A stretch of DNA of 42,075 nucleotides from Streptomyces sp. ISL-12 (GCF_018614415.1 NZ_JAGGOO010000058.1:1-42075), one strand, 5' to 3'. Positions 24,603 to 34,302 are shown, numbered from the stretch's first letter. Notes: generated by a model not told the origin, from the letters alone. Translations and numbers: made by a program.

Positions 24603-25835
24603 TCAGACCCCCTCGGCCTCGGTGTCGGCGAACGACGCCTGGTAGGCGACGAACTGGGCGCGCTCCTCGTCGACCAGCGCGTGGCCGTCCGCGTACGCGT
24701 GCTCGAAGAGGGCCAGCCGGTCCGGGTCCGGCATGGCACGGACCACTTCGCGCACTCGTTTGCCCAACGCCTCGCTCTCGGTCTCCAGTTCCGTGAAGAA
24801 TCCCTCGTCCGTGTGGTTTGAGGCCTCCAGGTGGCGGCGCAGGCGCAGGATCGGGTCCTTCGCCTCCCAGGCGATCCGCTCGTCGTCGTGGCGGTAGCGC
24901 GAGGGGTCGTCGGAGGTGGTGTGGGCGCCCATCCGGTAGGTGTACGCCTCGATGAGCGCCGGGCCCTCACCGCGCCGGGCCCGCTCCAGCGCCCAGCGGG
25001 TGACCGCGAGGGAGGCGAGGACGTCGTTGCCGTCGACGCGGACGCCCGGGAAGCCGAAGCCCTCGGCGCGCTGGTAGAGCGGCACCCGGGTCTGCTTCTC
25101 GTTGGACTCGGAGATCGCCCACTGGTTGTTCTGGCAGAAGAAGACCACCGGCGCGTTGTAGACCGCGGCGAAGTTGAACGCCTCCATGACGTCGCCCTGG
25201 CTGGAGGCGCCGTCGCCGAAGTAGGCGAGGACGGCCGAGTCGGCGCCGTCCATGGCGACGCCCATCGCGTAGCCGGTGGCGTGCAGCGCCTGGGAGCCGA
25301 TGACGATGGTGTAGAGGTGGAAGTTGTTGCTGTTGGGGTCCCAGCCGCCGTTGTTCACGCCGCGGAACATGCCCAGCAGGTTGGTCGGGTCGACCCCGCG
25401 GCACCAGGCGACGCCGTGCTCGCGGTAGGTCGGGAAGACGTAGTCGTCCTCGCGGGTGGCCCGGCCGGAGCCGATCTGCGCGGCCTCCTGGCCGAGCAGC
25501 GACGCCCACAGCCCCAGTTCGCCCTGGCGCTGCAGCGCGGTGGCCTCGGCGTCGAAGCGCCGGGTGAGCACCATGTCGCGGTACAGGCCGCGCAGCTCGT
25601 CGGGGGTGACACCGGCGACGTACGGGTCGAACTCGGCGTTCTTGACGCGCTTGCCCTCGGGCGTCAGCAGCTGCACGAGCTGCGGGTCGGCGCCCTTGCC
25701 GGCGGCGCGGGTGCTGCGCGTGGTGCGTTTGGTACCGGTGGTGCCGGCTGCCTTGGTGCCGGTGGTACCGGCGTTCCCGGCCTTGCTCCCGGCGCTGCGT
25801 CGCGGCTTGCGCGCGGCAGTGCTCTCCACGGTCAC
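24603..25835 (-). CDS. bkdA: Branched-chain keto-acid dehydrogenase E1 alpha (operon 1)
   Basis: A 410-residue thiamine-diphosphate-binding subunit. The cofactor motif runs from FGDGASSQGD to QNNQWAIS, preceded by LLGQEAAQIGSGRATREDDYVFPTYREHG and followed by the phosphorylation-loop-like YRMGAHTTSDDPSRYR. The first ~50 residues are a Thr/Gly/Lys/Arg-rich, poorly conserved extension (TTGTKAAGTTGTKRTTRSTR) absent from the operon-2 copy. GTG 25835 has GGAGGAG 5 nt upstream. It heads the bkdABC operon; the 472-nt region upstream should contain the promoter. Confidence 0.95.
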   Translation of the reverse strand: MTVESTAARKPRRSAGSKAGNAGTTGTKAAGTTGTKRTTRSTRAAGKGADPQLVQLLTPEGKRVKNAEFDPYVAGVTPDELRGLYRDMVLTRRFDAEATALQRQGELGLWASLLGQEAAQIGSGRATREDDYVFPTYREHGVAWCRGVDPTNLLGMFRGVNNGGWDPNSNNFHLYTIVIGSQALHATGYAMGVAMDGADSAVLAYFGDGASSQGDVMEAFNFAAVYNAPVVFFCQNNQWAISESNEKQTRVPLYQRAEGFGFPGVRVDGNDVLASLAVTRWALERARRGEGPALIEAYTYRMGAHTTSDDPSRYRHDDERIAWEAKDPILRLRRHLEASNHTDEGFFTELETESEALGKRVREVVRAMPDPDRLALFEHAYADGHALVDEERAQFVAYQASFADTEAEGV

Positions 25836-26307
25836 GTGTGCTCCTCCGTCGGTCCGGCCCCCGGGTTCGCCGGGAGGCGGTGCGGCTCACCCGCGTCCGG
25901 CGGGCGCACGGGGTGGGTGCGCCGGAGCCGGGTGCGGGCGTGGCAGGTGCCCCGGCGAGCGTCCTGCAAATAGCACGTTACCCAGTGCGCCACATTTCTG
26001 TGAAACCCCTCCTGACCTGCGTTTTTACTTGGGTTTCCTAGTAAATCGGCAAAGTCGGGAACAGGCACTGGTCACAGCGTCGCAGGGGGCCGGGACAACG
26101 GCACGTTATCCCGGCCGCCCCGGGCGCGGGAAGAGTCCGTTCGCGACGCCGGTTCCGTACGCGAAGGCGGGAAAAGCACCACTTCGGGAACACACCGGGC
26201 GCGCTCCGATGCGCCCCCTGACGGACTGGCGACCGAAAGCGACCATCGATGACTGTGTGTGAGAAGGCCCAGCTCACACAGGATTCCGGTGCCCTAGCAT
26301 CAGCGGC
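25836..26307. promoter_or_regulatory. Divergent intergenic region, bkd operon 1 / APH-fold gene
   Basis: 472 nt without a convincing gene. Bases about 25966-26050 are clearly AT-richer than the rest and probably hold the bkdA promoter. They include TTTACT (26024-26029) and its inverse AGTAAA (26040-26045), a 22-bp inverted repeat. Near the other end is an 8-bp inverted repeat (TGTGTGAG 26256-26263 with CTCACACA 26273-26280) and a TAGCAT -10 box (26295-26300) for the APH-fold gene. An Lrp/AsnC regulator gene, which I half remember beside bkdA in other species, is not present here. Confidence 0.45.
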
Positions 26308-27366
26308 GTGCCGCGCTTATGTGTACCAACCACTGTGCCTCACGCGCCCCCTCTGGGCGCCCTTCTCCCCCAGTACCGCGCCGGTTCCGCGCTCTCCTGC
26401 GAACCCGTCGACCAGGGCCTGCTCAACCGCGGCTGGCGCCTGTGCACCACCCGCGGCCGCTTCTTCCTCAAGCACCACTTCGACCCCGAGACCGCCACGC
26501 CGGCCGCCATCGACCGCCAGCACCGGGCCACCCGGCGCCTGGCCCGCCTGGGCGTCCCGGTCGCCCCCGCCCTGCCCGGCCGCGACGGGCGCACGGTGGT
26601 CGTGGTCGGCGGCCACTGCTACGCCCTGCACCCGTGGATCGAGGGCCGGCACCGGCACGGCGGCCAGCTCACCGAGGCCCAGTGCGAACGGCTCGGCGCG
26701 CTGCTGGGGGCCGTGCACGCCGGCCTGGAACAGGTGATGCCGGGGTCCGAGCCGCGGACGCCGTCCCGGACCGGCGCCCCCGGCGTCCCCGACCCGGCCG
26801 CGAGCGCCGACCCCGCCGACACCTTCGCCCTCATCGACGACCTGCTCGCCCAGGTGCGCCGGCACCGCCCCGCCGACTCCTTCGACGCACTCGCCCGGCA
26901 CCGGCTGCTGGAGCGCCGCGAGCTCCTCGAACGGCACGCCGACCGGCGTCCCCCGCGCGGCGGCGCGGTGGGCTGGGTGCACGGCGACTTCCACCCGTTC
27001 AACCTGCTCTACCAGGGGGAGGCGCCGGCCGCGATCGTGGACTGGGACCGGCTCAGCGTGCGCCCGCGCGCGGAGGAGGCGGTACGCGCCGCAGCGATCT
27101 TCTTCGTCCGCCCCGCCGGTCCGCTCGACCTGCTGAAGGTACGCGCGTACGCGCGCGCGTACCGGCGCACGGCGGGCGCGACGCCTTCCCAGCTGGTGGC
27201 CGCCGTGCACCGGGTGTGGTGGGAGCGGCTCAACGACTTCTGGATGCTGCGCTGGCACTACGAACGCGACGACCGGCGGGCCGACCCGCAGTTCCCGGCG
27301 GCGTCGGCCCTCGCGGTGTGGTGGACCCGGGAGTACGAGGCGGTGTGCGAGGCGTTCGCCGACTGA
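26308..27366 (+). CDS. APH-fold phosphotransferase (aminoglycoside phosphotransferase family)
   Basis: A 352-residue small-molecule kinase of the APH/choline-kinase superfamily. It has an N-lobe with RFFLKHHFDPETAT (nucleotide-binding Lys), the catalytic loop WVHGDFHPFNLLY and the metal-binding IVDWDRLSVRPRAEE. A 60-residue Pro/Ala-rich insert separates the lobes. The usual substrates range from antibiotics to homoserine or choline; nothing points to one. With GTG 26308 the mRNA would be leaderless (-10 TAGCAT, 7 nt upstream) and codon 4 is TTA. GTG 26335 (codon 10) is the alternative and would exclude it. Divergent from bkdA, convergent with the kinase gene. Confidence 0.83.
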   Translation: MPRLCVPTTVPHAPPLGALLPQYRAGSALSCEPVDQGLLNRGWRLCTTRGRFFLKHHFDPETATPAAIDRQHRATRRLARLGVPVAPALPGRDGRTVVVVGGHCYALHPWIEGRHRHGGQLTEAQCERLGALLGAVHAGLEQVMPGSEPRTPSRTGAPGVPDPAASADPADTFALIDDLLAQVRRHRPADSFDALARHRLLERRELLERHADRRPPRGGAVGWVHGDFHPFNLLYQGEAPAAIVDWDRLSVRPRAEEAVRAAAIFFVRPAGPLDLLKVRAYARAYRRTAGATPSQLVAAVHRVWWERLNDFWMLRWHYERDDRRADPQFPAASALAVWWTREYEAVCEAFAD

Positions 27367-27390
27367 CCCGACCGAGCGGGACCGGCCGGG

Positions 27391-27600
27391 GCGGGGTGCC
27401 CGCCCGGTAGGGCGGGGTGCCCGCCCGGTAGGGCGGGGTGCCCGCCGGTGCTGGCGTCCGCCCGGTACGGGGCGGGGGCCGAACGGTGCGGGGTGCCCGG
27501 CCGATACGGGCCGGGGGGGCCGAACGGTGCGAGGCCTCCGGCCGATACGGGGCGGGGAGGGCCGAACGGGGCGAGGCGTCCGGCCGGTACGGGCGTCCAG
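27391..27600. repeat. Intergenic tandem repeats: 21-bp and ~41-bp units
   Basis: GCGGGGTGCCCGCCCGGTAGG (21 bp) occurs at 27391-27411 and 27412-27432, with a partial third copy. A longer unit follows, marked by CCG(A/G)TACGGG at 27462, 27501, 27542 and 27584 (period 39-42 bp) with GGCCGAACGG inside each full copy. The array fills most of the 272 nt between convergent genes; I see no other element or gene there. Confidence 0.9.
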
Positions 27601-27638
27601 CCAGTGCCGGGCAGGGTACCCGCCCGGCGTCGGGTGGC

Positions 27639-29258
<1,620 letters not shown>

Positions 29259-29676
29259 CAGTCCTCGCCGTCGTTTCTGCCCGCGGTACGCGCGGTGTTG
29301 TGTCACGGTCTCCGTCGGCCACGCTACAGCCTCCGCGCTAGCCTCCGGTCCGAGATGGGCGCCGGGCCCGGCACGTGACGGACCGGTCATGAAACCGTGC
29401 TTCCGTACTGTCGTGCAAATTCTGTGTACCGTCCGCGCCCGCGCTGTAACGCATCCATGACGCTTCCTTCGCGTACGGTCACGGATCGGGCACCGCGCTT
29501 GACGTGTCGGAGCCCTTCGGCAGACTTGGCGGAATCGCGGATTCGATCAAGTCTTCCCTTCCGCCGTTCCCGGCCAGGGTCGCATCGTCGCGAGTGACCT
29601 TCGCCACGGTCCCGGTCGTGCCGGTGGGCGTGGTCGCCGACGGTTCGCCGTGCGCCGGAGCACGAGGAACGCCGAA
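29259..29676. other. Intergenic region upstream of the kinase gene
   Basis: About 420 nt between the kinase start and the hairpin that ends the proteasome-activator transcript. Bases 29395-29500 are somewhat AT-richer and include TTGACG at 29499-29504. No ORF here has convincing codon use or a recognisable product, and I see no tRNA-like fold. It presumably holds the kinase promoter. Confidence 0.35.
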
Positions 29677-29702
29677 GGCCCGGCAGTCCTCGCTGCCGGG
29701 CC
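29677..29702 (-). terminator. Terminator after the proteasome activator gene
   Basis: A 10-bp perfect stem (29677-29686 with 29693-29702) and a 6-nt loop, 45 nt downstream of the stop codon. Confidence 0.7.
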
Positions 29703-29747
29703 CTGCGGGTTCGGTGGTCCAGGGGTGAGCGGACGCGCTGAGGTGGT

Positions 29748-30290
29748 CTAGAGGTACGGCCCGCCCGAGCGGCCGCCCGGGTGGGGGCCCTCCTCGGCGT
29801 CGCCGATGCCGGGCGGGAGGGCGCGGCGCATCTGCTCCAGCTGGGCGCGGGCGGCCATCTGCTGGGCGAACAGGGTGGTCTGGATCCCGTGGAACAGACC
29901 CTCCAGCCAGCCGACCAACTGCGCCTGGGCGATCCGCAGTTCCGCGTCGCTGGGGGTCGCCTCCTCCGTGAAGGGCAGGGAGAGCCGCTCCAGTTCCTCC
30001 ACCAGCTCCGGCGCGAGACCGTCCTCCAGCTCCTTCACCGAGCTGGAGTGGATCTCCTTGAGCCGGGCCCGGCTGGCGTCGTCCAGGGGAGCCGCGCGCA
30101 CCTCCTCCAGGAGCTGCTTGATCATGCTGCCGATGCGCATGACCTTCGCGGGCTGCTCGACCTGGTCCGTCACCGGGGTCTCCCGGGCGTCCTCGTCTCC
30201 GTCACCGCCGCCGCTGAGCGCCATGCCGTCCTGGCCGACGACCAGGATCTGGGGGTTCTCCGACGACCTGTCGTTCCTCGGCATCTCCAT
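29748..30290 (-). CDS. bpa: Bacterial proteasome activator (Bpa family)
   Basis: A 180-residue, mostly helical protein matching the actinobacterial ATP-independent activator Bpa (PafE), which forms a ring and docks on the 20S proteasome. The helical core reads KVMRIGSMIKQLLEEVRAAPLD, RLKEIHSSSVKELEDGL and AQLVGWLEGLFHGIQTTLFAQQMAARAQLEQMRRAL. The chain ends in GPYL, corresponding to the GQYL tail that inserts into the proteasome alpha ring, with Gln replaced by Pro. The acidic N-terminus is disordered. ATG 30290 was chosen over GTG 30308 on spacing from GAGA; ATG 30284 is also possible. It lies upstream of the kinase gene on the same strand. Confidence 0.88.
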   Translation of the reverse strand: MEMPRNDRSSENPQILVVGQDGMALSGGGDGDEDARETPVTDQVEQPAKVMRIGSMIKQLLEEVRAAPLDDASRARLKEIHSSSVKELEDGLAPELVEELERLSLPFTEEATPSDAELRIAQAQLVGWLEGLFHGIQTTLFAQQMAARAQLEQMRRALPPGIGDAEEGPHPGGRSGGPYL

Positions 30291-30428
30291 GCCGTCATTC
30301 TCTCGCACGCCCCCACCGCGTCACCGGGGCGCCCCTGCCCGAACCGGGTTCCCCGCGTTCGGCTCCACCCGGAATGCCGGAATGGTCGGTGAGTGTGACG
30401 CTTGTTCCGTCGATCTTGACGGCAAGCA

Positions 30429-30482
30429 CGGCAGGTATGACGGGCATGACAGGCATGACAGGCACGACAGGTACGACAGGCA
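30429..30482. repeat. 9-bp tandem repeat, six copies, before the surface-protein gene
   Basis: Six consecutive nonamers of the form YGRCRGGYA (for example TGACAGGCA) from 30429 to 30482 end 3 nt before the GAGAGGGGG ribosome site of the gene at 30502. Confidence 0.92.
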
Positions 30483-30501
30483 CCGAGAGGGGGTCACCGG
30501 C

Positions 30502-31164
30502 GTGACTCCACGGCGGGACACACCTCGGAACACACCTCGGGACACACTGCGGGTCACGGCGCTGGCAGGGCTCCTGGGGCTGAGCACGGTCGTGTGCCCC
30601 TGCGCGGCGAGCACGGCGTACGCGGCCGGCACGGCGTACGCGGCCGGCACGGCGTACGCCGTGAGCGCGACCCGCGCGGCGTACGACCCGGGCCCCGCGT
30701 CACCGGACGCCGTGACGTCCGCCCCGCCGGCCACGCGTTCCGCCCGGCCCTCGCCTCCGTCCCCCTCAAGGTCCACGCACGCCTCACCGGGCAACCGCCC
30801 GGATCCCTCCCGCGCCGGGAGCCGGGCCGGCGAGGGGCGGCAGCGACCGGGGCGGGACGAGGACGTGATGGAGACACGAGAGGCGGGGGAGACGCAGGGG
30901 GCGAGGGAGACGGACGCCGGGCCCAAGGAGAAGGGAAGGAGCAGCGCCGTACCGGTCGGCCCGGACGACGCCTCCGCGGGGCCCGGGGAGACCGGACTGG
31001 CACCTTCCGAGACTCCGGTACGCCGTCCCGCTCCCCGGCCCGTCGCACACACCGAGGACGGGTCCGGGCCAGCCCCGCGGATCCTGCCCCTGGGCAGCGG
31101 GCTGGTCCTCGTCGGGCTCGGCCTGGCCCTCGCCTTCGTCGGTCTCCGGCTGCGCCGGACATGA
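30502..31164 (+). CDS. Putative secreted, membrane-anchored surface protein
   Basis: A 220-residue protein I do not recognise. It has a basic N-terminus (TPRRDTPRNTPRDTLR), a hydrophobic stretch (VTALAGLLGLSTVVCPCA) and then AYA-type signal-peptidase sites, so it is probably exported. The middle is Pro/Ser/Arg/Glu-rich and of low complexity. The C-terminus is a second hydrophobic helix (GSGLVLVGLGLALAFVGL) followed by RLRRT, giving a tail anchor as in LPxTG proteins, but no LPxTG or LAxTG motif is visible. GTG 30502 has GAGAGGGGG 8 nt upstream. An 18-bp repeat (30613-30660) duplicates the cleavage site. Confidence 0.65.
   Translation: MTPRRDTPRNTPRDTLRVTALAGLLGLSTVVCPCAASTAYAAGTAYAAGTAYAVSATRAAYDPGPASPDAVTSAPPATRSARPSPPSPSRSTHASPGNRPDPSRAGSRAGEGRQRPGRDEDVMETREAGETQGARETDAGPKEKGRSSAVPVGPDDASAGPGETGLAPSETPVRRPAPRPVAHTEDGSGPAPRILPLGSGLVLVGLGLALAFVGLRLRRT
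30613..30660. repeat. 18-bp tandem repeat encoding repeated AYA cleavage sites
   Basis: ACGGCGTACGCGGCCGGC occurs at 30613-30630 and 30631-30648, then a 12-bp partial copy, giving Thr-Ala-Tyr-Ala three times. Confidence 0.93.
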
Positions 31165-31196
31165 GCGGGGCGAGCGCGACGCCCGTACCACGGCCG

Positions 31197-32177
31197 CTAC
31201 GGCGCGACCAGCAGCACCTTCCCGATGTGGCCGCTCTCCTCGACGATCCGGTGGGCGGCGGGCGCGTCGTCCATCGGCAGCTCCCGGTCGACGATCGGGC
31301 GTACGTGGCCCTCGGCGAGGAGCGGCCAGACATGCTCGCGTACGGCAGCCACGACGGCCGCCTTCTCCTCCTTGGGACGGGCGCGCAGCCCCGCGGCGGT
31401 CACGGCGGCGCGCTTGGCGAGGAGGGTGCCGATGTCCAGCTCCGCCTTCCGGCCGCCCTGCATGCCGATGATCGCCAGCCGGCCGTTGAAGTTGAGCGCC
31501 TGCACGTTGCGGTCCAGGTACTTGGCGCCCATGTTGTCGAGGATGACATCGGCACCGGCGCCGCCCGTGGCCTGCTTGACCTCGGCGACGAAGTCCTGCT
31601 CCCGGTAGTTGATCAGGATGTCCGCGCCCAGCTCGGCGCAGCGCTCCAGCTTCTCGCCGGTGCCCGCCGTCACGGCGACCTTGGCGCCGACCGCCTTGGC
31701 CAGCTGGATCGCCATGGTGCCGATGCCGCTGGAGCCGCCGTGCACGAGGAAGGTCTCGCCGGGACGGAGGTGGGCGATCATGAAGACGTTCGACCAGACG
31801 GTGCAGACCACTTCGGGCAGCGCCGCGGCGTGCTTCAGGTCGACGCCCTCGGGGACCGGCAGCAGCTGCCCGGCCGGGACGACGACCTTCTGGGCGTAAC
31901 CGCCGCCCGCCAGCAGCGCGCACACCTCGTCGCCCACGGACCAGCCGGAGACGCCGGTGCCGAGGGCGGCGACGCGTCCGGAGCACTCCAGGCCGGGGTA
32001 GGGGGACGCGCCGGGCGGCGGCGGGTAGAAACCCTGCCGCTGCATGATGTCGGCCCGGTTGACGGCGCTGGCCGTCACCTCGACGAGGACCTCGCCCTCG
32101 CCGGGCACGGGGTCGGGGACCTCGGCCCAGACCAGCGCCTCGGGGCCTCCGGGTTCGGGGATCGTGATCGCATGCAT
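31197..32177 (-). CDS. NAD(P)H-quinone oxidoreductase (zinc-free MDR family)
   Basis: A 326-residue medium-chain dehydrogenase/reductase of the quinone oxidoreductase/PIG3 type, expected to reduce quinones with NADPH in the cytoplasm. It starts MHAITIPEPGGPEAL, then the GroES-like domain with NRADIMQRQGFYPPPPG and PGLECSGRVAALG, the Rossmann domain with FLVHGGSSGIGTMAIQLAKAVGAKV and GADVILDNMGAKYLDRN, and a C-terminal helix IVEESGHIGKVLL. No structural zinc cysteines are present. A TAGCGT -10 box ends 7 nt before ATG 32177, suggesting a leaderless mRNA. Divergent from the ABC operon. Confidence 0.92.
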   Translation of the reverse strand: MHAITIPEPGGPEALVWAEVPDPVPGEGEVLVEVTASAVNRADIMQRQGFYPPPPGASPYPGLECSGRVAALGTGVSGWSVGDEVCALLAGGGYAQKVVVPAGQLLPVPEGVDLKHAAALPEVVCTVWSNVFMIAHLRPGETFLVHGGSSGIGTMAIQLAKAVGAKVAVTAGTGEKLERCAELGADILINYREQDFVAEVKQATGGAGADVILDNMGAKYLDRNVQALNFNGRLAIIGMQGGRKAELDIGTLLAKRAAVTAAGLRARPKEEKAAVVAAVREHVWPLLAEGHVRPIVDRELPMDDAPAAHRIVEESGHIGKVLLVAP

Positions 32178-32184
32178 GAAGGGG

Positions 32185-32190
32185 ACGCTA
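32185..32190 (-). promoter_or_regulatory. -10 box, leaderless start of quinone oxidoreductase
   Basis: TAGCGT on the minus strand ends 7 nt before ATG 32177. Confidence 0.45.
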
Positions 32191-32388
32191 CTCCCGCCAG
32201 CCCCGCCAGCCCTGCCCGGCCCGCCCGACCCGGCCGCCCGCCTCCCGCACGCGCCCCTTTCCCGCCCCGCCCGGACACGGTCCCCGGCCGCCGCCGTCCC
32301 CCGGGAAAACCCTGTGCGCGAGCGATGAGTTCGCGGGACGGTAAAGGTCTTCCCATGCGTGGGCCAAGAACGCGGAAGGACTCTCAGC

Positions 32389-33444
32389 ATGAGCACGCAG
32401 ACGTCCGGCCTCGCGATCGAAACCGCGGGCCTGGTCAAGACGTTCGGCGAGACCCGCGCCGTCGACGGGGTGGACCTCCGGGTGCCGGCCGGCACGGTCT
32501 ACGGCGTGCTCGGTCCGAACGGGGCCGGCAAGACCACCGCCGTGAAGATCCTCGCGACGCTGCTGCGGCCGGACGGCGGCCACGCCCAGGTCTTCGGTCA
32601 CGACGTGGTCCGCGAGGCGGACGAGGTACGCGGCCGGGTGAGCCTCACCGGGCAGTACGCGTCCGTGGACGAGGACCTCACCGGCACCGAGAACCTGGTG
32701 CTGCTCGGCCGGCTCCTCGGCCACGGCAAGGCGGCCGCCCGGCAGCGCTCCGGACAGCTCCTGGAGGCCTTCGGACTGACGGACGCCGCCGCCAAGCAGG
32801 TCAAGCACTACTCCGGCGGCATGCGGCGCCGTATCGACATCGCCGCGTCCATCCTCAACACCCCCGACCTGCTCTTCCTGGACGAGCCGACCACCGGTCT
32901 GGACCCGCGCAGCCGCAACCAGGTGTGGGACATCGTGCGCGCGGTCGTCGCCCAGGGCACCACCGTCATGCTGACCACCCAGTACCTGGACGAGGCCGAC
33001 CAGCTGGCCTCCCGGATCGCCGTCATCGACCAGGGCAAGGTGATCGCCGAGGGGACCAAGGGCGAGCTGAAGGCGTCCGTCGGCGCCGGTTCCGTCCATC
33101 TGCGGCTGCGCGACGCGGGCCGGCGGCCCGACGCCGAGCGGGTCCTGCGTGACCTGCTGGTCGCCGAAGTACAGCTCGAGGGCGATCCGGTGGCGCTGAC
33201 CGCCCGGCTGAGCGCGGCGGCCGAGGAGACCGCCGCCGACCAGGCCGCCCGCGCGCTCACCGCGCTGACCCGGGCCGGCATCACCGTCGACAACTTCTCC
33301 CTGGGGCAGCCCAGCCTCGACGAGGTCTTCCTCGCGCTGACCGGCCACGACACCGGGCAGGACACCGGCTACGACACCGGGCAGGACCCGGCCCCGGGCA
33401 CCGGCGAGGGCACGGACGACACGAAGGACGGGGTGGCGGCATGA
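32389..33444 (+). CDS. ABC exporter ATP-binding protein (DrrA type)
   Basis: A 351-residue nucleotide-binding protein of the DrrA/ABC-2 export class. It has Walker A GPNGAGKTT (42-50), signature YSGGMRRR, Walker B LLFLDEPTTGLD and the switch QYLDEADQLAS, then a DrrA-type C-terminal domain ending NFSLGQPSLDEVFLALTG. The last ~40 residues are a variable Asp/Thr/Gly tail (GHDTGQDTGYDTGQD). ATG 32389 is preceded by GGAAGGA 8 nt upstream. Its TGA overlaps the permease ATG (ATGA), so both halves are coupled. Homologues export anthracyclines or other lipophilic drugs; no substrate is evident. Confidence 0.93.
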   Translation: MSTQTSGLAIETAGLVKTFGETRAVDGVDLRVPAGTVYGVLGPNGAGKTTAVKILATLLRPDGGHAQVFGHDVVREADEVRGRVSLTGQYASVDEDLTGTENLVLLGRLLGHGKAAARQRSGQLLEAFGLTDAAAKQVKHYSGGMRRRIDIAASILNTPDLLFLDEPTTGLDPRSRNQVWDIVRAVVAQGTTVMLTTQYLDEADQLASRIAVIDQGKVIAEGTKGELKASVGAGSVHLRLRDAGRRPDAERVLRDLLVAEVQLEGDPVALTARLSAAAEETAADQAARALTALTRAGITVDNFSLGQPSLDEVFLALTGHDTGQDTGYDTGQDPAPGTGEGTDDTKDGVAA

Positions 33445-34289
33445 GCACGGTCACGAGCACCGGGAACAAGGACCTCGCACCGGTCAGCACCGAGTCCCTG
33501 GCCGCCCTGCTGGTCTCCGGCGAACGGCCCCCGCGGCCCAGCTCTCTCTCGGCGTCGCTGACGTTCGGCTGGCGCGCGATGCTCAAGATCAAGCACGTGC
33601 CGGAACAGCTCTTCGACGTCACCGCGTTCCCGATCATGAACCTGCTGATGTTCACGTACCTCTTCGGCGGTGCGCTGGCCGGTTCACCGGGCGACTACAT
33701 CCAGTTCGTGCTGCCGGGCATCCTGGTGATGTCGGTCGTCATGATCACGATGTACACCGGGGTGTCGGTCAACACCGACATCGAGAAGGGCGTCTTCGAC
33801 CGCTTCCGTTCGCTGCCGATCTGGCGGCCGGCCGCGATGGTCGGCTACCTGCTCGGTGACGCCCTGCGCTACACCATCGCCTCGGTGGTGATGCTCGTCG
33901 TCGGGCTGATCCTCGGCTACCGGCCGGACGGCGGGGTCGGCGGTGTGGTCACCGGGATCGCCCTGCTGCTGGTGTTCTCGTTCGCCTTCTCGTGGATCTG
34001 GACGATGTTCGGGCTGATGCTGCGCACCGAGAAGGCGGTGATGAGCGTCAGCATGATGGTGATCTTCCCGCTCACGTTCCTCTCCAACGTCTTCGTCGCC
34101 CCGTCGACCATGCCCGGCTGGTTGCAGGGGTTCGTCAACAACAGCCCGATCACCCACGTGGCCTCCGCGGTGCGCGGTCTGATGGCGGGTGACTGGCCGG
34201 CCGACGAGATCGCCTGGTCACTGGGGTGGTCGGCGCTGTTCCTGCTGGTCTTCGGCCCGATCACGATGCGGCTCTACAACCGCAAGTGA
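33441..34289 (+). CDS. ABC-2 type permease (DrrB type)
   Basis: A 282-residue membrane protein with a ~40-residue cytoplasmic N-terminus (RPPRPSSLSASLTFGWRAMLKIK) and six membrane segments. Among them are FPIMNLLMFTYLFGGALAGS, ILVMSVVMITMYTGVSVNTDIE and the family stretch PLTFLSNVFVAPSTMPGWLQGFVNNSPITHV near the end. The conserved GVFDRFRSLPIWRP loop is the coupling region for the ATPase. It ends 13 nt before the convergent channel gene with no terminator between them. Confidence 0.93.
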   Translation: MSTVTSTGNKDLAPVSTESLAALLVSGERPPRPSSLSASLTFGWRAMLKIKHVPEQLFDVTAFPIMNLLMFTYLFGGALAGSPGDYIQFVLPGILVMSVVMITMYTGVSVNTDIEKGVFDRFRSLPIWRPAAMVGYLLGDALRYTIASVVMLVVGLILGYRPDGGVGGVVTGIALLLVFSFAFSWIWTMFGLMLRTEKAVMSVSMMVIFPLTFLSNVFVAPSTMPGWLQGFVNNSPITHVASAVRGLMAGDWPADEIAWSLGWSALFLLVFGPITMRLYNRK

Positions 34290-34302
34290 CCCGCCCGGCC
34301 GG

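Noticed and set aside
25990..26008. TTTCTGTGAAAC as a degenerate parS
   Set aside because: Spacing is one base short of the parS palindrome and the central CACGTG is absent.
25832..26068. A 78-codon minus-strand frame whose TGA overlaps the bkdA GTG (possible leader peptide)
   Set aside because: The GTGA overlap is attractive, but codon use changes midway, TTA and CTA codons appear early, no ribosome site is visible, and bkdA has its own strong site. Kept only as a remote possibility.
27391..27600. CRISPR array
   Set aside because: Units are contiguous with no unique spacers; it is a plain tandem repeat.
29504..29728. A 74-codon plus-strand frame upstream of the kinase gene
   Set aside because: TTGACG overlaps its start rather than preceding it at promoter distance. 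There is no ribosome site or recognisable motif, and it runs through the terminator hairpin at 29677-29702.
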